A model generated the notes under the pieces. That model was not told the DNA's origin and searched no databases. It saw only the letters and a list, made by a program, of their open reading frames with translations. A program made the position numbers and the translations under genes. This document shows, in pieces, positions 1 to 8,964 of a stretch of 20,945 nucleotides of DNA. How positions within the stretch are numbered: position 1 is the first letter of the stretch; the number at the start of each line of letters is the position of its first letter. The stretch is from Candidatus Krumholzibacteriia bacterium (GTDB lineage Bacteria > Krumholzibacteriota > Krumholzibacteria > WVZY01 > JAKEHA01): NCBI GenBank assembly GCA_029863355.1, contig JAOTVO010000009.1:1-20945 (forward strand). The letters are read 5' to 3'.

Positions 1-331
1 GCCGGATCACGCCCACTTTGGCCGCGCGATCGGGGCGACGGAGTTCCGTCACCAAAGCGGCCTGGGTCTGCGCGGCGTTGGCGCGCAAGCGGCTGAACAC
101 CGCATCGCGCTTGCCCTGGACGGCGTTGAGGTCGACCGTTCCGCGCATGCGAACAATGACCGTGAGAAGTTCATCGGGAGCTGCCTGCTCCAGCTGCGCC
201 CGCAGTTCGCCGGAGACCTTGCCCGCGTCGAGCGCGTTCTGGTCTGCCTGCGCCTGGAGCGCCGGGGGCAGGAGGGCCAGCAACCCAATGCACACCGCCA
301 CGGCCGTCAGGATTCTCAAGCTGCTTGTCAT
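1..331 (-). CDS. Secreted protein, N-terminal part (S8 protease propeptide-like), cut by window edge
   Basis: The reverse strand is open for 110 codons from an ATG at 331 to the window edge, with no stop. A GAAAGAAGG purine tract lies just upstream of the ATG. Residues 1-28 form a signal peptide: a short polar start, a hydrophobic stretch (ILTAVAVCIGLLALLPPAL), then AQA. The following segment (about 44-100) has the pattern DELLTVIVRMRGTVDL, followed by an Arg/Ala/Gln-rich helix. I recognise this pattern from the N-terminal propeptide-like region of secreted subtilisin-type (S8) peptidases in environmental bacteria. The catalytic domain would lie outside the window, so the protease call is inference. 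It starts 50 bases after the stop of the GEVED gene on the same strand, so the two may be cotranscribed. Confidence 0.6.
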   Translation of the reverse strand, partial: MTSSLRILTAVAVCIGLLALLPPALQAQADQNALDAGKVSGELRAQLEQAAPDELLTVIVRMRGTVDLNAVQGKRDAVFSRLRANAAQTQAALVTELRRPDRAAKVGVIR

Positions 332-381
332 GACTGGCCTTCTTTCCTTTGGTTATTCAATAGTGCGTTCATGGGTTGCCA

Positions 382-1122
382 CTAATTCTTGTGGTCCTTC
401 TTCTTGTGTGCAAGGTAGCTGACCAGATAATCCTCCACCTCTCCGAAGAGCTGCTCGCCGTCGGGGCTGGCGTCAGGATCGTCGCAGGCCAGCGTCCCAC
501 GAACCCACAGCTTGTGCAGTGTGTTGACCCCGTAGTTCCCCCGACCCCACGTGGCCTGCATCAGGGCGTTGATGTCGGGCACGCGGAACGCCGAGAGATA
601 GTAGATGCGGACGGTGTCATGACCATCCGGGACCATACCCTGCAGGTTCAGGTCCTTGCGGACCATCAGCTCGCCGGGATCCCACGCCTCGTTCTCGTCC
701 CAGTCGACCCACATCGAGAGCGTGAGGTCCTCGTCGAACTCGCCGGCGAGGCGCTCGGTGGCGTTGGGGATCTGGATCTTCCACAGAACGAGCGCGAGCT
801 TGTTCTGGACCCAAAACATTCCGAGATTGATGAAGCGGATGCCGTCGGGATCGGCACTCGACGGTCCCAAGCGCTCGAAGCCCGGCTCCCACACGTGGAT
901 CGCCGGGTACGGATCGGGCGCCGGGCCCTCTTCGATGCGGCAAAGGGCGCCCAGGCCGTCATACACGAAGACCTCTCCGGTGGAGAGGTAGCGTCCGAGG
1001 TCCACCTCGCCCGTGACGGCGTCGTCGTAGAGGTAGACGTCGCCGTCACCGGCGAGTGCGGGCAGGGCGGCCAGGGCGAAGATGAGCGTCGCAAAGGCGA
1101 AAACCATCCTGGGCCGGTTCAT
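382..1122 (-). CDS. Secreted GEVED-domain protein
   Basis: A 246-residue exported protein. The ATG at 1122 is preferred over the in-frame ATG at 1188 because a strong AAGGAGG lies 5 bases upstream and a signal peptide (residues 1-24, ending ALPALA) begins there. The 22-residue upstream extension is Pro/Arg-rich and unlike an export signal. The mature part carries VDWDENEAWDPGE (139-151) and GEVEDYLV (227-234). These are the two hallmark blocks of the GEVED domain, found in extracellular bacterial proteins and often linked to adhesins and secreted enzymes. It ends in a basic tail, KKKDHKN. No catalytic motif is visible, and the molecular role is unknown. It heads a minus-strand unit with the partial gene at 1-331. 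A candidate promoter lies about 380 bases upstream, giving an unusually long leader. Confidence 0.8.
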   Translation of the reverse strand: MNRPRMVFAFATLIFALAALPALAGDGDVYLYDDAVTGEVDLGRYLSTGEVFVYDGLGALCRIEEGPAPDPYPAIHVWEPGFERLGPSSADPDGIRFINLGMFWVQNKLALVLWKIQIPNATERLAGEFDEDLTLSMWVDWDENEAWDPGELMVRKDLNLQGMVPDGHDTVRIYYLSAFRVPDINALMQATWGRGNYGVNTLHKLWVRGTLACDDPDASPDGEQLFGEVEDYLVSYLAHKKKDHKN

Positions 1123-1127
1123 TGCTC

Positions 1128-1134
1128 CCTCCTT
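1128..1134 (-). promoter_or_regulatory. Ribosome binding site deciding the start of the GEVED gene
   Basis: AAGGAGG on the minus strand, 5 bases before the ATG at 1122, is a near-perfect anti-16S match. It supports this start over the longer open frame. Confidence 0.75.
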
Positions 1135-1160
1135 GATGGCGGGGACGGGTCGGACCGGGC

Positions 1161-1184
1161 GCGGCGGGCATGATGCCCATCCGC
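1161..1184 (-). other. Hairpin in the leader of the GEVED gene
   Basis: On the plus strand the arms are GCGG-c-GGGCA and TGCCC-at-CCGC around a TGA loop. This gives 5 plus 4 base pairs with a small asymmetric bulge. It lies 27 bases upstream of the Shine-Dalgarno site. No U-run follows on either strand, so it is not a standard intrinsic terminator. Confidence 0.4.
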
Positions 1185-1441
1185 GCAAAGGGGCGACCGT
1201 TCCTGCCAGAAAAGCCGAAAGAAGATACCGCCCCGCCGGGCCGGAGCCGGGTCAGAGGCGGCGCATCACCGAGAATACACGCGTGGCGGGTGCGCTATGC
1301 GTTGCGAGATCGGGCGGCAAGATGTGTGGAAAAACGGCGCGGGATATCGAGGGTACAGCAAAGCGATACCCGAGGGTGCAATAGGCGGAGTCGTCCGTTA
1401 TCGTGCGCATGAGTCGCCTGGCCACTGCGAGTCTTGCAGAA

Positions 1442-1498
1442 GGTACCCCCCTGAGCGCGGCTTGCCCTGCCGCGGGTTTCTCCTGCGCACCCGGTACC
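1442..1498 (-). ncRNA. Possible structured 5' leader RNA (three-way junction), unassigned
   Basis: Read leftward, the RNA would begin at GGTACC (1498-1493) and close with a second GGTACC (1447-1442). Between these arms are two helices: GGGT (1492-1489) with ACCC (1477-1474), and GCGGC (1473-1469) with GCCGC (1461-1457). Together they make a compact three-way junction. The predicted transcription start from the promoter at 1504-1532 falls at about 1497, right at the first arm. No known riboswitch consensus fits. The pairings are seen in the sequence; a function is inference, and GC-rich DNA produces such pairings by chance. Confidence 0.3.
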
Positions 1499-1503
1499 AG
1501 CGT

Positions 1504-1532
1504 TTTGTACCACAAAAAGACCACGGCGTCAA
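1504..1532 (-). promoter_or_regulatory. Sigma70-like promoter, leftward, for the GEVED gene unit
   Basis: The -35 box TTGACG (1532-1527; 5/6 to consensus) and the -10 box TACAAA (1509-1504; 4/6) are separated by exactly 17 bases. This AT-rich patch stands out in very GC-rich surroundings. It lies back to back with the gatE promoter. Confidence 0.5.
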
Positions 1533-1560
1533 GTACCCTGCCCTCGGGGGCCGAAAGCCC

Positions 1561-1589
1561 TTGCGCAGCGGGGCGGGCACGGCTAGAGT
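1561..1589 (+). promoter_or_regulatory. Sigma70-like promoter, rightward, for gatE-gatD
   Basis: The -35-like TTGCGC (1561-1566; 3/6) and the -10 TAGAGT (1584-1589; 4/6) have a 17-base spacer. The -10 context GCTAGAGT is nearly the same as GCTAGACT before the catabolic operon. The predicted start lies about 40 bases before the gatE ATG. Confidence 0.4.
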
Positions 1590-1612
1590 AGGGCGATCGC
1601 AGCCTTCCCCGC

Positions 1613-1626
1613 GGTCCCTGGGGACC
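1613..1626 (+). other. Inverted repeat directly upstream of the gatE start codon
   Basis: GGTCCC and GGGACC flank a 2-base centre. As RNA this would fold as a 5-bp GGUCC/GGACC stem with a CUGG loop, ending 8 bases before the ATG. It occupies the place where a Shine-Dalgarno site would be expected, and none is seen there. Confidence 0.4.
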
Positions 1627-1634
1627 CTTCCACT

Positions 1635-3599
1635 ATGGCCGTGTTCAAGCCCTTCGACGAGATGACGCCGGCGGACTACGCCGAAGTCGGCCTGCGCGCT
1701 GGCCTCGAGGTGCACCAGCAGCTCTTTACGCGGCGCAAGCTCTTCTGCCGGTGTCCCGCCGGACGCTACAGCCCGGACTACGACGCGGAGATTCTCCGTC
1801 ACATGCGTCCCACGCTCTCCGAGCTGGGAGAGTACGACGGCACCGCCCTCATGGAGTTCAAGACGCGCAAGGACATCGTCTACCGCCTCCATCGCGACAC
1901 GGTGTGCACGTACGAGATGGACGATACGCCGCCGTTCACCATGGATCCAGAAGCGCTGGACATCGCCGTAGAGATCGCCATGCTCCTCAACTTGAACCGG
2001 GTCGACGAGCTGCACATCGCGCGCAAGCAGTACCTGGACGGGAGCATTCCGACCGGCTTCCAGCGCACCACGATAGTGGGGGTGGACGGGTGGATTCCCT
2101 ACGGCGGCCGTCGCATCCGCATCGCGCAGCTGGGGCTGGAGGAGGATTCGTGCCGCGAGGTATCCGACGCGGGGCACGAGCGCGTGTATCTCACCGACCG
2201 TCTGGGGATGCCGCTCGTCGAGCCCGTGACCTACCCGGACATGCACACGCCGCAGGAAGTGGCCGAGGTGGGCGAGATCCTGCGGCGGCTGCTGCGGGCG
2301 ACGGGAAAGGTGCGCACGGGGATGGGGGCCACGCGGCAGGACGTGAACGTGAGCGTGGAGGGGAGCACGCGCATAGAGATCAAGGGGGTGCCGAGTCTCA
2401 AGCGCATCCCGCTGCTCGTGCACAACGAGGCGATGCGCCAGTGGAATCTCCTGCGCATTCGCGGCATCCTGCACGCGCGCGGGGTGACGCCGGAGACGTT
2501 CGCGGCGAGCACCCAGGACGTCACCCGTCTCCTTGCACCTACGACGTACGAGCCGTTGCGCAAGGTGCTCGCGGCCGGTGGGGAAGTGCGCTGCGTGCGT
2601 CTGCACGGCTTCGCGGGAATCTTGATTGAAAAGACGCAGCCCGATACGATCTTCGCTAAGGAGGTGTCGGATCGCGTGCGCGTGATCGCCTGCCTCACGG
2701 TCTTGCCCAACATGGCGCATTCGGATGCCCCTTCTGACACCCTGTCGGCGCAGGACTGGCGGCAGCTGCGCCAGGCCACCGGCGCCGGGGCGGAGGACGC
2801 CCTGGTGGTGGTGTGGGGGCCGCGGCGCGACGCGGAGACGGCGGCGAGCGAGGTCACGATCCGCGCGCGCGAGGCGGCCGAAGGGGTGCCGCGCGAGACG
2901 CGGCAGGCGTTGCGCGACGGCACGACGGGCTTCGAACGCATACTGCCCGGGCCCGAGCGCATGTACCCCGACACCGACTTGCCGCCCATCGCGCTGGCCC
3001 AAGAGCGCGTCGAGCGCATCCGGCGGGGTGTACCCGAGCCGCCCTGGTCGCGCGAGGCGCGCTACGCGGCGGCGGGGCTGCCGGAGGACGTGGTCGCCGC
3101 GCTCTCGCTGGGGCCGCCCGCGGCCCTCTTCGACCGGGTGGTGGGGGAGGGCACGGAGGCGGGCGTGGCCGCGCAACTCCTCGTGCAGCGCATGCGCGCC
3201 TGGCGGCGGCGCGGCCTGCCGGTGGTGCGCATGGACGAGGAGGCCGTGGCCGGTGTGTTCGCCGCGCACGCGCGCGGGCGCGTGGCGCGGGAGGGCATCG
3301 AGCCCACGCTGCACTGGCTCGCCGACCGGGAGGAGAGCGGCGTCGAAGGGGCGCTCCGCGCGCTGGGTTTCACGCCCCTGGGCGCGGGCGAAGCGCGCGC
3401 CGAAGTGGAAGCGGAGGTGGCGGCGTTCGCTCCCGGGTCCATGCGGCGCCCGGAGAAGACGCAGGCCTTCCTCATGGGACGGTTGATGGCGCGGCTGCGG
3501 GGGCGCGTGCCGGGCAGCGACGTGGCCGAGATGCTTCGCGCGGCGCTCGGCGCGCGCGGCACCGACGCGCGCTCGGGCCGGGAGGCGCGCGGTGGCTGA
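1635..3599 (+). CDS. gatE: Glu-tRNA(Gln) amidotransferase subunit E
   Basis: A 654-residue protein, the usual GatE length. GatE binds mischarged Glu-tRNA(Gln), activates the glutamyl group with ATP, and accepts ammonia from GatD to form Gln-tRNA(Gln) in the cytoplasm. The N-terminal GatB/E catalytic cradle shows GLEVHQQL (23-30), a CRCP cysteine motif (38-41) and RQDVNVSVEG (234-243). About 300-430 is the AspRS-type insertion domain, which separates GatE from GatB. LPGPERMYPDTDLPP (437-451) is a GatE-typical block. The C-terminus (about 470-640) is the helical/YqeY-like tRNA-binding tail. The start at 1635 fits the family's N-terminus but has no clear Shine-Dalgarno site. It overlaps gatD by 8 bases, so the two subunits are translated from one message. 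GatDE is classically archaeal, so its presence among bacterial-type genes is odd. Confidence 0.95.
   Translation: MAVFKPFDEMTPADYAEVGLRAGLEVHQQLFTRRKLFCRCPAGRYSPDYDAEILRHMRPTLSELGEYDGTALMEFKTRKDIVYRLHRDTVCTYEMDDTPPFTMDPEALDIAVEIAMLLNLNRVDELHIARKQYLDGSIPTGFQRTTIVGVDGWIPYGGRRIRIAQLGLEEDSCREVSDAGHERVYLTDRLGMPLVEPVTYPDMHTPQEVAEVGEILRRLLRATGKVRTGMGATRQDVNVSVEGSTRIEIKGVPSLKRIPLLVHNEAMRQWNLLRIRGILHARGVTPETFAASTQDVTRLLAPTTYEPLRKVLAAGGEVRCVRLHGFAGILIEKTQPDTIFAKEVSDRVRVIACLTVLPNMAHSDAPSDTLSAQDWRQLRQATGAGAEDALVVVWGPRRDAETAASEVTIRAREAAEGVPRETRQALRDGTTGFERILPGPERMYPDTDLPPIALAQERVERIRRGVPEPPWSREARYAAAGLPEDVVAALSLGPPAALFDRVVGEGTEAGVAAQLLVQRMRAWRRRGLPVVRMDEEAVAGVFAAHARGRVAREGIEPTLHWLADREESGVEGALRALGFTPLGAGEARAEVEAEVAAFAPGSMRRPEKTQAFLMGRLMARLRGRVPGSDVAEMLRAALGARGTDARSGREARGG
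3581..3585 (+). promoter_or_regulatory. Ribosome binding site deciding the GTG start of gatD
   Basis: GGAGG inside the 3' end of gatE, 6 bases before the GTG at 3592, supports this start and translational coupling. Confidence 0.65.
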
Positions 3600-4977
3600 C
3601 GAGCGCTACAAGGGCTATCGCGACCCGGCCCTCGCCGTTCTCAAGGCGAACGGCGTCGCCGTCTGGAGCGACGTGGTCGTTGAGACGGACCGCGGCAGCT
3701 TCACCGGGCTCGTGCTGCCGCGCTCGGAGACGGCGGACGCGCGCCACGTCGTGCTCAAGCTGGGCAACGGCTACAACATCGGCCTGGCGGCGGATACGAT
3801 TCGCTCCATGGAGGAGCACGGCCGCCGCGAGGCGCGCTACAAGATCCCCGAGAAGTCCTTTCCCGTCGATCCGGGCAAGCCCGGCGTGAAGCTGTTCGGC
3901 ACGGGCGGGACCATCGCCAGCCGCCTCGACTACCGCACCGGAGCGGTGATCCCGGCGTTCTCGCCCGGCGAGCTCTACGGGTCGGTGCCGGAGCTGGCGG
4001 ACATCTGCAACCTGGAGACGGAGAAGCTCTTCGCCGTCTTCAGCGAGAACATGGGCCCGGAGCAATACATCACCCTCGCGCGCCGCATCGGGGAGGAGAT
4101 CGCGCGGGGCACCAGCGGCATCGTCATCGGGCACGGCACGGATACCATGCACCACACGGCGGCGATTCTGAGCTTCATGGTGCAGAACCCGCCCGTGCCC
4201 ATCGTGATGGTGGGCTCGCAGCGCAGCTCGGACCGTCCGTCTTCTGACGCCGCCATCAATCTGATCAACGCGGTCCGCGCCGCGGCCCTGGGCGACATCG
4301 CCGAGGTCATGGTGTGCATGTTCGGACCGACGTCGGACCAGTACGACCTCCTGCACCGCGGGACGCGCGTGCGCAAGATGCACTCGAGCTACCGCTCCAC
4401 ATTCCGGACCATCGGCGACGTGCCCCTGGCCATGGTGGACGAGCGCGGGCTCACGCACCTGGGCGACGACTTCAAACCGCGCCGCGACGACCGCGAGGTG
4501 GCCGTCAACACGGCCTTCGATGACAGGGCGACGATTCTCTACTACTATCCCGGCATGAGACCGGACATCGTGGACGCCGTGGTGGACGCCGGCTACCGGG
4601 GAATCGTCATCGCCGGCACCGGCCTGGGCCACGTCAACCGGCCGCTCTATCCGGCGCTGGAGCGCGCGGCCAAGGCGGGCGTGCACATCTACATGACCGT
4701 GCAGACCCTCTGGGGCTATGTGCAGATGTACGTCTACGAGACCGGCCGCGAGATCATGGGTTTGGGCGTGGTGCCCGCGGCCAACATGCTCCCGGAAGTG
4801 GCCTATATGAAGCTCTGCTGGGCGTTGGGCCAGTCCGACGACCGCGCCGAGGTCGAGCGCATCATGCTCACCCCCATCGCGGGCGAAATCACCGACCGCG
4901 AACCGTACAACGGGTACCTCATCTACCAGGGCGCCATCCCCGAGGTGCAGGCGTTCTTGCGCACGATCAAGCGATGA
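3592..4977 (+). CDS. gatD: Glu-tRNA(Gln) amidotransferase subunit D (asparaginase-like)
   Basis: A 461-residue protein that hydrolyses glutamine (or asparagine) to supply ammonia to GatE. The N-terminal GatD-specific domain (about 1-90) ends with [12 protein letters not shown] (54-65), typical of archaeal GatD and absent from plain asparaginases. The type-I/II asparaginase fold follows with the catalytic motifs intact: TGGTIAS (104-110; nucleophile Thr107), GHGTDTM (180-186; Thr183-Asp184) and the Lys at 262 in [12 protein letters not shown]. The GTG start overlaps the end of gatE. The pair appears to be its own transcription unit, because a new promoter lies between gatD and the next gene. 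Simple asparaginase is ruled out by the N-terminal domain and the gatE partner. Confidence 0.95.
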   Translation: MADERYKGYRDPALAVLKANGVAVWSDVVVETDRGSFTGLVLPRSETADARHVVLKLGNGYNIGLAADTIRSMEEHGRREARYKIPEKSFPVDPGKPGVKLFGTGGTIASRLDYRTGAVIPAFSPGELYGSVPELADICNLETEKLFAVFSENMGPEQYITLARRIGEEIARGTSGIVIGHGTDTMHHTAAILSFMVQNPPVPIVMVGSQRSSDRPSSDAAINLINAVRAAALGDIAEVMVCMFGPTSDQYDLLHRGTRVRKMHSSYRSTFRTIGDVPLAMVDERGLTHLGDDFKPRRDDREVAVNTAFDDRATILYYYPGMRPDIVDAVVDAGYRGIVIAGTGLGHVNRPLYPALERAAKAGVHIYMTVQTLWGYVQMYVYETGREIMGLGVVPAANMLPEVAYMKLCWALGQSDDRAEVERIMLTPIAGEITDREPYNGYLIYQGAIPEVQAFLRTIKR

Positions 4978-4992
4978 GCGCCGCGGCGGCGC
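4978..4992 (+). other. GC hairpin immediately after gatD
   Basis: GCGCCG-CGG-CGGCGC begins at the base after the gatD stop codon. It is a perfect 6-bp stem with a 3-base loop. No U-tract follows, so it is at best a weak terminator or an RNA 3'-end stabiliser. Confidence 0.35.
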
Positions 4993-4996
4993 ACAG

Positions 4997-5013
4997 GTTG
5001 CTGGACAGGCAAC
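4997..5013. promoter_or_regulatory. Inverted repeat over the -35 box: candidate operator of the catabolic operon
   Basis: GTTGC-N7-GCAAC is a perfect 5-bp inverted repeat. Its spacer contains the -35 hexamer TGGACA. The position is ideal for a repressor that senses an aromatic-CoA ligand. No regulator gene is present in the window. Confidence 0.35.
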
Positions 5014-5030
5014 GGCGACTCCGCTAGACT
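5002..5030 (+). promoter_or_regulatory. Sigma70-like promoter of the catabolic operon
   Basis: -35 TGGACA (5002-5007; 5/6) and -10 TAGACT (5025-5030; 4/6) have a 17-base spacer. The expected start, near 5037, gives a leader of about 26 bases before the ATG at 5063. Confidence 0.5.
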
Positions 5031-5062
5031 TCCGCTGGCTTCCACCGCGTCGGGGGTTCTCC

Positions 5063-7345
<2,283 letters not shown>

Positions 7346-7348
7346 GGC

Positions 7349-8158
7349 ATGGCTGCGCAAACGCCAAAGGACGCGCTGGCGGGGCGCCACGCGCTGGTCA
7401 CCGGCGGTGCGAGCGGCATCGGCCGCGCCATCGCGCACACGCTGGCGGGCGCGGGCGCCGCGGTAACGCTGGTGGGGCGGCGCGCCGACGTGCTGCGCTC
7501 GGCGGCGCGCGAGCTGGCGGCCGCATTCCCGGTCGCGTCCTTCGCGGCGGTCGCTGACGTGACCGATTGGGCGGCCGTGTCGCAGGCGTTCACCGAGGCG
7601 CGCGCGGCCCTGGGCCCCGTATCGATCCTCGTGTGCGCGGCGGGCGCGGCGGAGTCGGCGCCCATTGGGCGCACCGACATCGCCATGTGGCGGCGGATGA
7701 TGGCGGTCAACCTCGACGGGTGCTTTCATTGCACGCAACAGGCCCTGAGCGAGATGATCGCCGCCGGCTACGGGCGGATCGTGTACGTGTCCAGCGCGGC
7801 GGGCGTGGAAGGTTACCGCTACGTTTCCGCGTACTCCGCGGCCAAGCACGGGGTGGTGGGCCTGGCGCGGGCGCTGGCGGCCGAGGTGGCGGGCAGTGGC
7901 GTCACCGTGAACGCAGTGTGTCCGGCGTACACGGATACGCCGCTGCTGCGGGCGTCGGCCGCACGGGTGGCCGAGCGGACCGGGCGTGACGAGCAAGCGG
8001 TCATGGAGGAATACGCGCGGGCCAATCGCGGCGGGCGACTGCTGCGGGCCGAAGAGGTGGCGGCTGGCGTCGCCCGGCTGTGCGCGCGCGGAGACGTCAA
8101 CGGCGAGGCGGTCGTGATCGACGGTCGCGAAGAGGGAAGGGAGAGCCACAAGAGATGA
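7349..8158 (+). CDS. SDR-family dehydrogenase, probably 3-hydroxyacyl-CoA type
   Basis: A 269-residue classical short-chain dehydrogenase/reductase. The NAD(P)-binding TGGASGIG is at 18-25, the structural Asn at 121 (NLDG), and the catalytic Ser149, Tyr162 and Lys166 (YSAAK) are intact. The usual NNAG motif reads CAAG (96-99). The product is cytoplasmic with no signal peptide. The stop overlaps the next ATG by 4 bases (ATGA). Its place between an aryl-CoA ring-attacking enzyme and beta-oxidation enzymes suggests oxidation of a ring-derived or opened 3-hydroxyacyl-CoA. SDR substrates cannot be read from motifs, so the exact step is inference. Confidence 0.85.
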   Translation: MAAQTPKDALAGRHALVTGGASGIGRAIAHTLAGAGAAVTLVGRRADVLRSAARELAAAFPVASFAAVADVTDWAAVSQAFTEARAALGPVSILVCAAGAAESAPIGRTDIAMWRRMMAVNLDGCFHCTQQALSEMIAAGYGRIVYVSSAAGVEGYRYVSAYSAAKHGVVGLARALAAEVAGSGVTVNAVCPAYTDTPLLRASAARVAERTGRDEQAVMEEYARANRGGRLLRAEEVAAGVARLCARGDVNGEAVVIDGREEGRESHKR

Positions 8159-8964
8159 TAGCTGCAAAGTGGCGCCCGGCGCATTTCCAGTGGCGGGTCG
8201 AGGACCGCGTGGCGACGATCACGCTGGACCGGCCCGAGCGCAAGAACCCGCTCACGTTCGACTCCTATGCCGAGCTGCGCGATACCTTCCGCCGACTGCC
8301 GCAGGCCGAGGACGTGCGCGCCGTGGTCTTCACCGGTGGGGGGGAGAATTTCTGCTCGGGCGGCGACGTGCACGAGATCATCGGGCCCCTCCTCGAGCGG
8401 GACGCTCGGGGGTTGCGCGAGTTCACGCGCATGACGGGCGACCTCGTCATCGCCATGCTCTCGTGCCCGCAGCCCGTCGTGGCCGCCGTGGATGGGGTCT
8501 GCGCCGGCGCCGGGGCGGCCATTGCGATGGCATCCGACCTGCGCGCGGGCACGGCGCGCAGCAAGGTCGCGTTTCTCTTCGTGCGCGTGGGGCTGGCCGG
8601 ATGCGACATGGGGGCGTGCGCGATGCTGCCCCGCATCATCGGCCAGGGTCGCGCGGCGGAACTCCTCTACACGGGGCGGGCCATGGATGGGAGCGAGGCG
8701 TACGCTGCGGGTTTCTTCAATCGCCTGGTGGCGCCGGAGGAACTGCAGGCGCACGCGGCGGAGCTGGCGCGCTCGCTCGCCCACGGGCCCGCACGCGCGC
8801 ACGCCATGACCAAGAAGATGCTCGTCGCCGAATGGCACATGGACCTCGTACGCGCCATCGAGGCCGAGGCCGAGGCGCAGGCGGCCTGCATGGAGACCAA
8901 CGACTTCCGGCGCGCCTACGAGGCGTTCTCCGCCAAGCGCAAACCGCGCTTCGAGGGGGACTGA
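8155..8964 (+). CDS. Crotonase-family enzyme without the hydratase glutamates
   Basis: A 269-residue crotonase. ATG 8155 is chosen because it forms an ATGA overlap with the SDR stop and follows a GGAAGGGAGAG tract. The upstream part of the frame is an Arg-rich antisense-like extension. The oxyanion-hole regions are present: FCSGGDVHE (66-74) and CAGAGAAIA (116-124). By alignment from memory, the two catalytic Glu of enoyl-CoA hydratase (rat Glu144 and Glu164) correspond to Ala122 and Arg144. Asp151 in VGLAGCDMG instead sits where PaaG-type isomerases and 4-chlorobenzoyl-CoA dehalogenase keep a catalytic Asp, and close to the MenB Asp. It may therefore be an isomerase, hydrolase or ring-opening enzyme rather than a plain hydratase. 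Confidence 0.85.
   Translation: MIAAKWRPAHFQWRVEDRVATITLDRPERKNPLTFDSYAELRDTFRRLPQAEDVRAVVFTGGGENFCSGGDVHEIIGPLLERDARGLREFTRMTGDLVIAMLSCPQPVVAAVDGVCAGAGAAIAMASDLRAGTARSKVAFLFVRVGLAGCDMGACAMLPRIIGQGRAAELLYTGRAMDGSEAYAAGFFNRLVAPEELQAHAAELARSLAHGPARAHAMTKKMLVAEWHMDLVRAIEAEAEAQAACMETNDFRRAYEAFSAKRKPRFEGD

Larger units (their letters stand above)
1123..1634. other. Non-coding region between divergent genes, with two promoters and RNA hairpins
   Basis: This 512-base stretch separates the leftward GEVED gene from the rightward gatE gene. The small open frames in it have no recognisable protein pattern and I do not accept them as genes. It contains a leftward promoter (1504-1532), a rightward promoter (1561-1589), a possible three-way-junction RNA at the start of the leftward transcript (1442-1498) and a hairpin at 1161-1184. 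A GGGTA/TACCC inverted repeat lies near 1353-1373, and a small hairpin lies directly before gatE (1613-1626). I found no tRNA and no riboswitch consensus that I can name. Confidence 0.6.

Noticed and set aside
376..1173. A 265-codon plus-strand open frame opposite the GEVED gene
   Set aside because: The minus strand has a signal peptide, a strong ribosome binding site and GEVED motifs; the plus frame has none of these.
1435..1500. Partial resemblance of the leader RNA to glycine or cobalamin riboswitch fragments (AGGAGAAACC, GGGCAAGCC, GCTCAGG)
   Set aside because: The required conserved core and the order and length of helices do not fit either family.
1252..1591. Small open frames in the intergenic region before gatE
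   Set aside because: They overlap the promoters and inverted repeats, lack good ribosome binding sites, and show no protein pattern.
4978..4992. Hairpin after gatD as an intrinsic terminator
   Set aside because: It has no following U-run, so it was listed only as a hairpin.
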